Assembly: GCA_034440615.1 (NCBI GenBank)
Contig: JAOTOM010003928.1
Location: 1 to 64,000 of the forward strand
Direction of reading: 5' to 3'
DNA from: Ashinkailepas kermadecensis
Lineage: Eukaryota; Arthropoda; Thecostraca; Neolepadidae
DNA: 64,000 nt
The stretch's first letter is position 1, and every line of letters begins with the position of its first letter. The notes under the pieces were generated by a model. The model had not been told where the DNA came from. It saw only the letters and a list, made by a program, of their open reading frames with translations, and searched no databases. Below are positions 13,701-19,700 of this stretch, piece by piece. Made by a program: the position numbers and the translations under genes.

Positions 13701-16700
13701 CCGGCACCGGCTGTCAGCAGACGCGCCCTCCGACCGACACACGCCTCCCCCTCGAAGCAATGGTGTTCACCAATCAGACGAGCACAGAGACGCGCCTTAC
13801 AGAGGTACAGTGCTGACATGGCACGAATCGACGCGCCGCGCGGCTCGCCAACTGACAGGCAGGTGCACACAAACAGCCGAGACCGGTGGATAAGAAACAA
13901 AAAACATAACTACTTTGATCAGACTGACGACTTTAATGGCTTGAACTGGTAATGACAGGGCTCCCAGTAGGTTTGTCAATGCACCAATCATATCAAAATA
14001 ATGAAATGCTATGACTTCTTTTGTTTATACGTCAACTAAACCTTTGCAACAAAAGAAATCGCGTTTCTCTAAAATAATGTCAGCTCATAGTGAGCAAAAG
14101 CTGGACAAATGTTTCATCAATGGGGCTGTATTTCGTTGGCATATTTCTAAGAATTTCTGCCAAGACACCAAAATCAAATCGAGTTTATAATCCTTTTACA
14201 GCACACTGGTTCTGCTAACCCAGCTATTAATTACTCCAACCGGCTTAAACCCCGCGTGGACAAAACGTATTGGCACCAACTCACATTGTCCAGTATATTG
14301 GGACCTGGCTAATATTCATGGTACCCAAACATAGACGGATCTGCATAAAAATGTAGTGTTACGCGGGGCAGTGCGCAACGTTGGATCGAAAGTTGGCGTC
14401 AGCATTTGGGGTGGCAGCGTCAGGTCTTAGGATCGACAGTCAGCGTCCCATGTTTGGAGTGACTGTCGGTCAGGCGTAAGGAGTGACGGTCAGTCAGGCA
14501 TTGGGAGTGACTGTCACAGTCAGACCGTGAGGACCGCTAGGAGTGACGGTCAGTCAGGCATTAGAAGTGACAGTCGGAGTCTGATGTTCAGAGTGACAGC
14601 GCATCAGGTTTTGGTTGGTTGGTTGGCTATTGGCTTTACGACGCGTCGACTGTTCCAGTCATATGTCGTCATCATATCGTCTTCAATTCCTCACGCCGAC
14701 CGGGCGCGGAAAAAAAAGAAAAAAAAAAAAAAAAAAAAAGAAACTTGTGTTGTAGGAGGGAACAGTTGGCGATAGGTACCCATATTGAAGAGGAACAGCC
14801 AACGGTAGGCACCTTGTATTGTAGGAGGGGTAGTGGGACGACGACGGTGCCAAACACCTCGCACACGGGGTGACATATGGGACTTGAACTTGCTACCTAT
14901 CGGGTGGGAGGCGAACATCCTATGCCTAGACTACTCACTACTCCGGTTTTTGGAGTGACAGTCTGTGTAAGTTGTTCGGAATGACAATCAACGTCAGACG
15001 TTGTGAGCGACGCTCGGTGCCCGGATACAAATGTTGGGACGGGCAGCTGGCGTCATCCCTGCCTTTAGTTTATCGCACACATGTAGACGCCATCCGTCAA
15101 ATATTCGAAGACAGCGGTACTAAGCACTTATACTTTTTGGGGGTGGGGGAATTGGTGATGAGCACCTTGTATTGGGGAAGAAATGGTCGTTGATAGACAA
15201 CTTGCATTGCCGAGGGAACAGTTGGCGACCTTGCATTGAAGAGGAACAGCCAACGATAGGCACCTTGAATTGTAGGAGGGAACAGTTGGCGATAGGTACC
15301 TTGCATTGAAGAGGAACAGCCAACGATAGGAACCTTGTGTTGTAGGAGGGAACAGTTGGCGATAGGTACCCATATTGAAGAGGAACAGCCAACGGTAGGC
15401 ACCTTGTATTGTAGGAGGGGTAGTGAGGACTACGACGGTGCCAAACACCTCGCACACGGGGTGACAGCTGACGCCAGAGAAGAGGCGCCGCAGCTGGTCA
15501 CAGCACCCACCGACTGAATCAGCTGCAGTTGGGTGCGATACACCCGCGAGATGTCTGGCCGCAGCACCCATCGGTCACAGCGCTGCGGCATGTCCTTGAA
15601 GTGCACGTAGTAGCGGGTGGGGCGCTGCGTGGTGTCCACCTTCATCACCTGGACAACAGTCACACACAATCAACACGGCGCCGTATTAGCGGGTGGGGCG
15701 CTGCGTGGTGTCCACCTTCATCACCTGGACAACAGTCACACACAATCAACACGGCGCCGTAGTAGCGGGTGGGGCGCTGCGTGGTGTCCACCTTGATCAC
15801 CTGGACAACAGTCACACACAATCAACACGGCGCCGTAGTGGCGGGTGGGGCGCTCCGTGGTGTCCACCTTGATCACCTGGACAACAGTCACACACAATCA
15901 ACACGGCGCCGTAGTAGCGGGTGGGGCGCTCCGTGGTGTCCACCTTGATCACCTGGACAACAGTCACATACAATCAACACGGCGCCGTAGTGGCGGGTGG
16001 GCGCTCCGTGGTGTCCATCTTGATCACCTGGACAACAGTCACACACAATCAACACGGCGCCGTAGTAGCGGGTGGGGCGCTGCGTGGTGTCCACCTTGAT
16101 CACCTGGACAACAGTCACACACAATCAACACGGCGCCGTAGTAGCGGGTGGGGCGCTCCGTGGTGTCCACCTTGATCACCTGGACAACAGTCACACACAA
16201 TCAACACGGCGCCGTAGTGGCGGGTGGGGCGCTCCGTGGTGTCCACCTTGATCACCTGGACAACAGTCACACACAATCAACACGGCGCCGTAGTAGCGGG
16301 TGGGGCGCTGCGTGGTGTCCACCTTGATCACCTGGACAACAGTCACACACAATCAACACGGCGCCGTAGTAGCGGGTGGGGCGCTCCGTGGTGTCCACCT
16401 TGATCACCTGGACAACAGTCACACACAATCAACACGGCGCCGTAGTGGCGGGTGGGGCGCTCCGTGGTGTCCACCTTGATCACCTGGACAACAGTCACAC
16501 ACAATCAACACGGCGCCGTAGTAGCGGGTGGGGCGCTGCGTGGTGTCCACCTTGATCACCTGGACAACAGTCACACACAATCAACACGGCGCCGTAGTGG
16601 CGGGTGGGGCGCTCCGTGGTGTCCACCTTGATCACCTGGACAACAGTCACACACAATCAACACGGCGCCGTAGTAGCGGGTGGGGCGCTCCGTGGTGTCC

Positions 16701-19700
16701 ACCTTGATCACCTAGACAACAGTCACACACAATCAACACGGCGCCGTAGTAGCGGGTGGGGCGCTCCGTGGTGTCCACCTTGATCACCTAGACAACAGTC
16801 ACACACAATCAACACGGCGCCGTAGTGGCGGGTGGGGCGCTCCGTGGTGTCCACCTTGATCACCTGGACAACAGTCACACACAATCAACACGGCGCGCAG
16901 ACTGGCGAACTGGGCGTATCAAACAGGATCACAGACCATCAAATAATTCCTTTGCGTCCTGTACCAATCACCGACTCTACTGTCCAATTCCATGATGATG
17001 AGATAGCTCAATGAATGACAATGGGACTTTCATCTAACAGTTCAGCACGGTTGAGGAACTGGGGAGTTCAGAGCTGGATTGCGGTCAAACGGCGTCCCAC
17101 TGACCGTAGCCAACATAAAATTCAGCCAACTCATGGCGGCTCAATGACACAGCGATCACATACCGATCTTGGGAGCACTGACACAATGGATAATAGTTGA
17201 AGGGGCTAAATAGTGACTCTTCGCCCTGTCCGAGGTGAATGTTCACTGATACGCAAATCGACACGATGATTCCACTGATGTCTTCGTGCAAAATAGTTCC
17301 GATGAGTATCAAGACATCAAGCTTGATAGTGATATCTTGCGGAAAAGCATCGCCACCCAGGAACCTGCCATACAGTCACCGGAAAGTCCGAAGAAAGCTT
17401 TCTGCTACTAATTGCCGCGAAAGTGCCTGGTGCCTCATCTTCCGCCGCGTTTCTAATTATAATTAGCGTTACACGGTCGGCGAAGACATTGCATATCTGT
17501 GCCACCAAATTTCCTCGCAAGAAACTGCCAAAGCTCGCTGCGTGTCGCAACAGCGAGTCGTCAGATCCCGTTGCGTGTCGCTACAGCGAGCCGTCAGATC
17601 CCGCTGTGTTGCAACAGCGAGCTGACAGATCGCATGACGTATCGCAACAGCGAGCTAACAGATCCCGCTGTGTGTTGCAACAGCGAGCCGACAGACCCCG
17701 CTGTGTGTTGCAACAGCAAACCGACAGACCCCGCTGTGTGTTGCAACAGCAAGCCGACAGACCCCGCTGTGTGTTGCAACAGCGAGCCGACAGACCCCGC
17801 TGTGTTGCAACAGCGAGCCGACAGATCCCATTACGTGTCGCAACAGTGAGCCGACAGATATCATTACGTGTCGCAACAGCAAGCCGACAAATCCCATTAC
17901 GTGTCGCAATAGCGAGACGACAGATCCATTACGTGTCGCAACAGCGAGCCGTAATGGGATGGTTATTGTGTGGTTTAGGGGCGCATCGACTGCACCGGTC
18001 ATATAGCGCCGTAATGGGATGGGATGGGATCTGTCACAAGGCTGCGCGGTGTCACAGCCTTGTGACAGATCCAGTTGTGTGTCACAAGGCTGTGACACCG
18101 CGACACGTCAGGCGGCAGCCGGGTCATACCATGGCGTCGAGCGCGTCGTAGCTCTCGCCGGGTTCGTCCTGGTTTAGAAACAGCACCTCCACCAAGTTGC
18201 CGGGGCTGATTTCGCCATCGCCGATCCTGGAGGCGAGTCGACGCGGTGCCAGGTCAACATGAGGTCAAACAGCTGACAATTGGGGACACGTCACGTCGAG
18301 AGGTGGGCCAAGTACACACACGCGCGCTCCATGTGATGTTGAAACAGGGTCCACTTCGGTTCGCATTTGGTCATTTGGGAACGTTCGACCCAGGTGGACA
18401 TGGAGTGGAGAGTATGGGCACGTGAAGATACGGCCATCCCGGACGTCACAACTGGCTCCATCGTGGAATTTTGTGCAGCATTCGCGTGGAACTGATCCAT
18501 TCACGCACTACCACTATACATCAATAGATCACTCGGGGGGCCGATTGCCACCACCCAACGCATGGCATACAATGATTGATTATTTGTATTTACGGGCACG
18601 TCGTTTACATGGTCATTTAGTCATGGTCATTTAGTCATGTCATCCATATAGCAAGGATACATTGCTTATATGGATCTACGGGCGCGTCGACTACATGGTC
18701 ATTTAGTCATGGTCGTAGGATAAATTGATTACTTGTGTCTACGGGCACGTCGACTACATGGTCATTTAGTCATGGTCATGGGATAAATTGATTATCTGGA
18801 TCTACGGGCGCGTCGACTACGTGGTCATTTAGTAATGGTCATCGGGTGCAGAACCGGACAAGCACAGGCCACGTCGCCTTACGCACGCGTCTGCTTTGGA
18901 GCGAACTTGCGCACTTTTCAGACGCGATTCAGCAGGGAACGAGTTCAGGCATAGCGAATAACAGCCAGATAACATGAAGACAAGAGGGGACACTGGATAA
19001 AATCCGGCTAGCAGGTGAGCATCGCACATTGGCCGCACCAGTAGGCGCTCACGGAGTCAGATCAGCTGAGCAATGTATCATGTAGCCAGTCCAGATCGAG
19101 TTAGTTAGTTATTTGGGTTTTAGGGCACATCAACTGCATTGGTTATACAGCGCCCAAGGTAGTCCAGATCGAGGTAGCAATTTAATTAGAGCAAATAAAG
19201 CTGGGGCCCAGTCAGCAGGACGACAGCACATCAAACCGGCTCTTACAATATTCTCGAACATTTCGGGTCAAAAACGCGTGTTGGAACTGCTGTGACTGCA
19301 TCTTTAAAAAAAAAACTGAGAGAAGAGAGCATCTAAACATGAGTGACTGCTGGTGGCTCACATAAATAACTCATTGGCTTCAAATAGTAAACACTGAAAC
19401 AAGCCACGACATGAGGGTTGCTCATCATCTAAAAGATCTAGATACACGCCGGCACACAAACAGCTAAAGGCATCAGACTTCTTACCCTTCCGGCTTACGG
19501 TAGACTGCTCTCTTCTTCTTCCTTTTCGACGAATAAAGTGTGCGCCTCTTGCGCCTGCGGGCTGCGGCTGGTTGAGTGTCGCCCGGCGCCGGCAGCACGG
19601 CGGTGTCCTGGTCGGCCCAGTCGGCGTCGGCGTCGGCGTCGGCGCCGCCCCGCTCCAACAGCGAGTCGATGTTCACCAAACTGACGCCGGCCGGCAGCCG

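Noticed and set aside
15607..16894. CRISPR-like look of regular direct repeats
   Set aside because: Units are contiguous with no unique spacers, in an animal intron; same for the arrays at 59.2, 60.4 and 63.7 kb.
17423..18151. Plus-strand 242-codon frame
   Set aside because: The 33-bp tandem repeat keeps the frame open. Composition is just the repeat.
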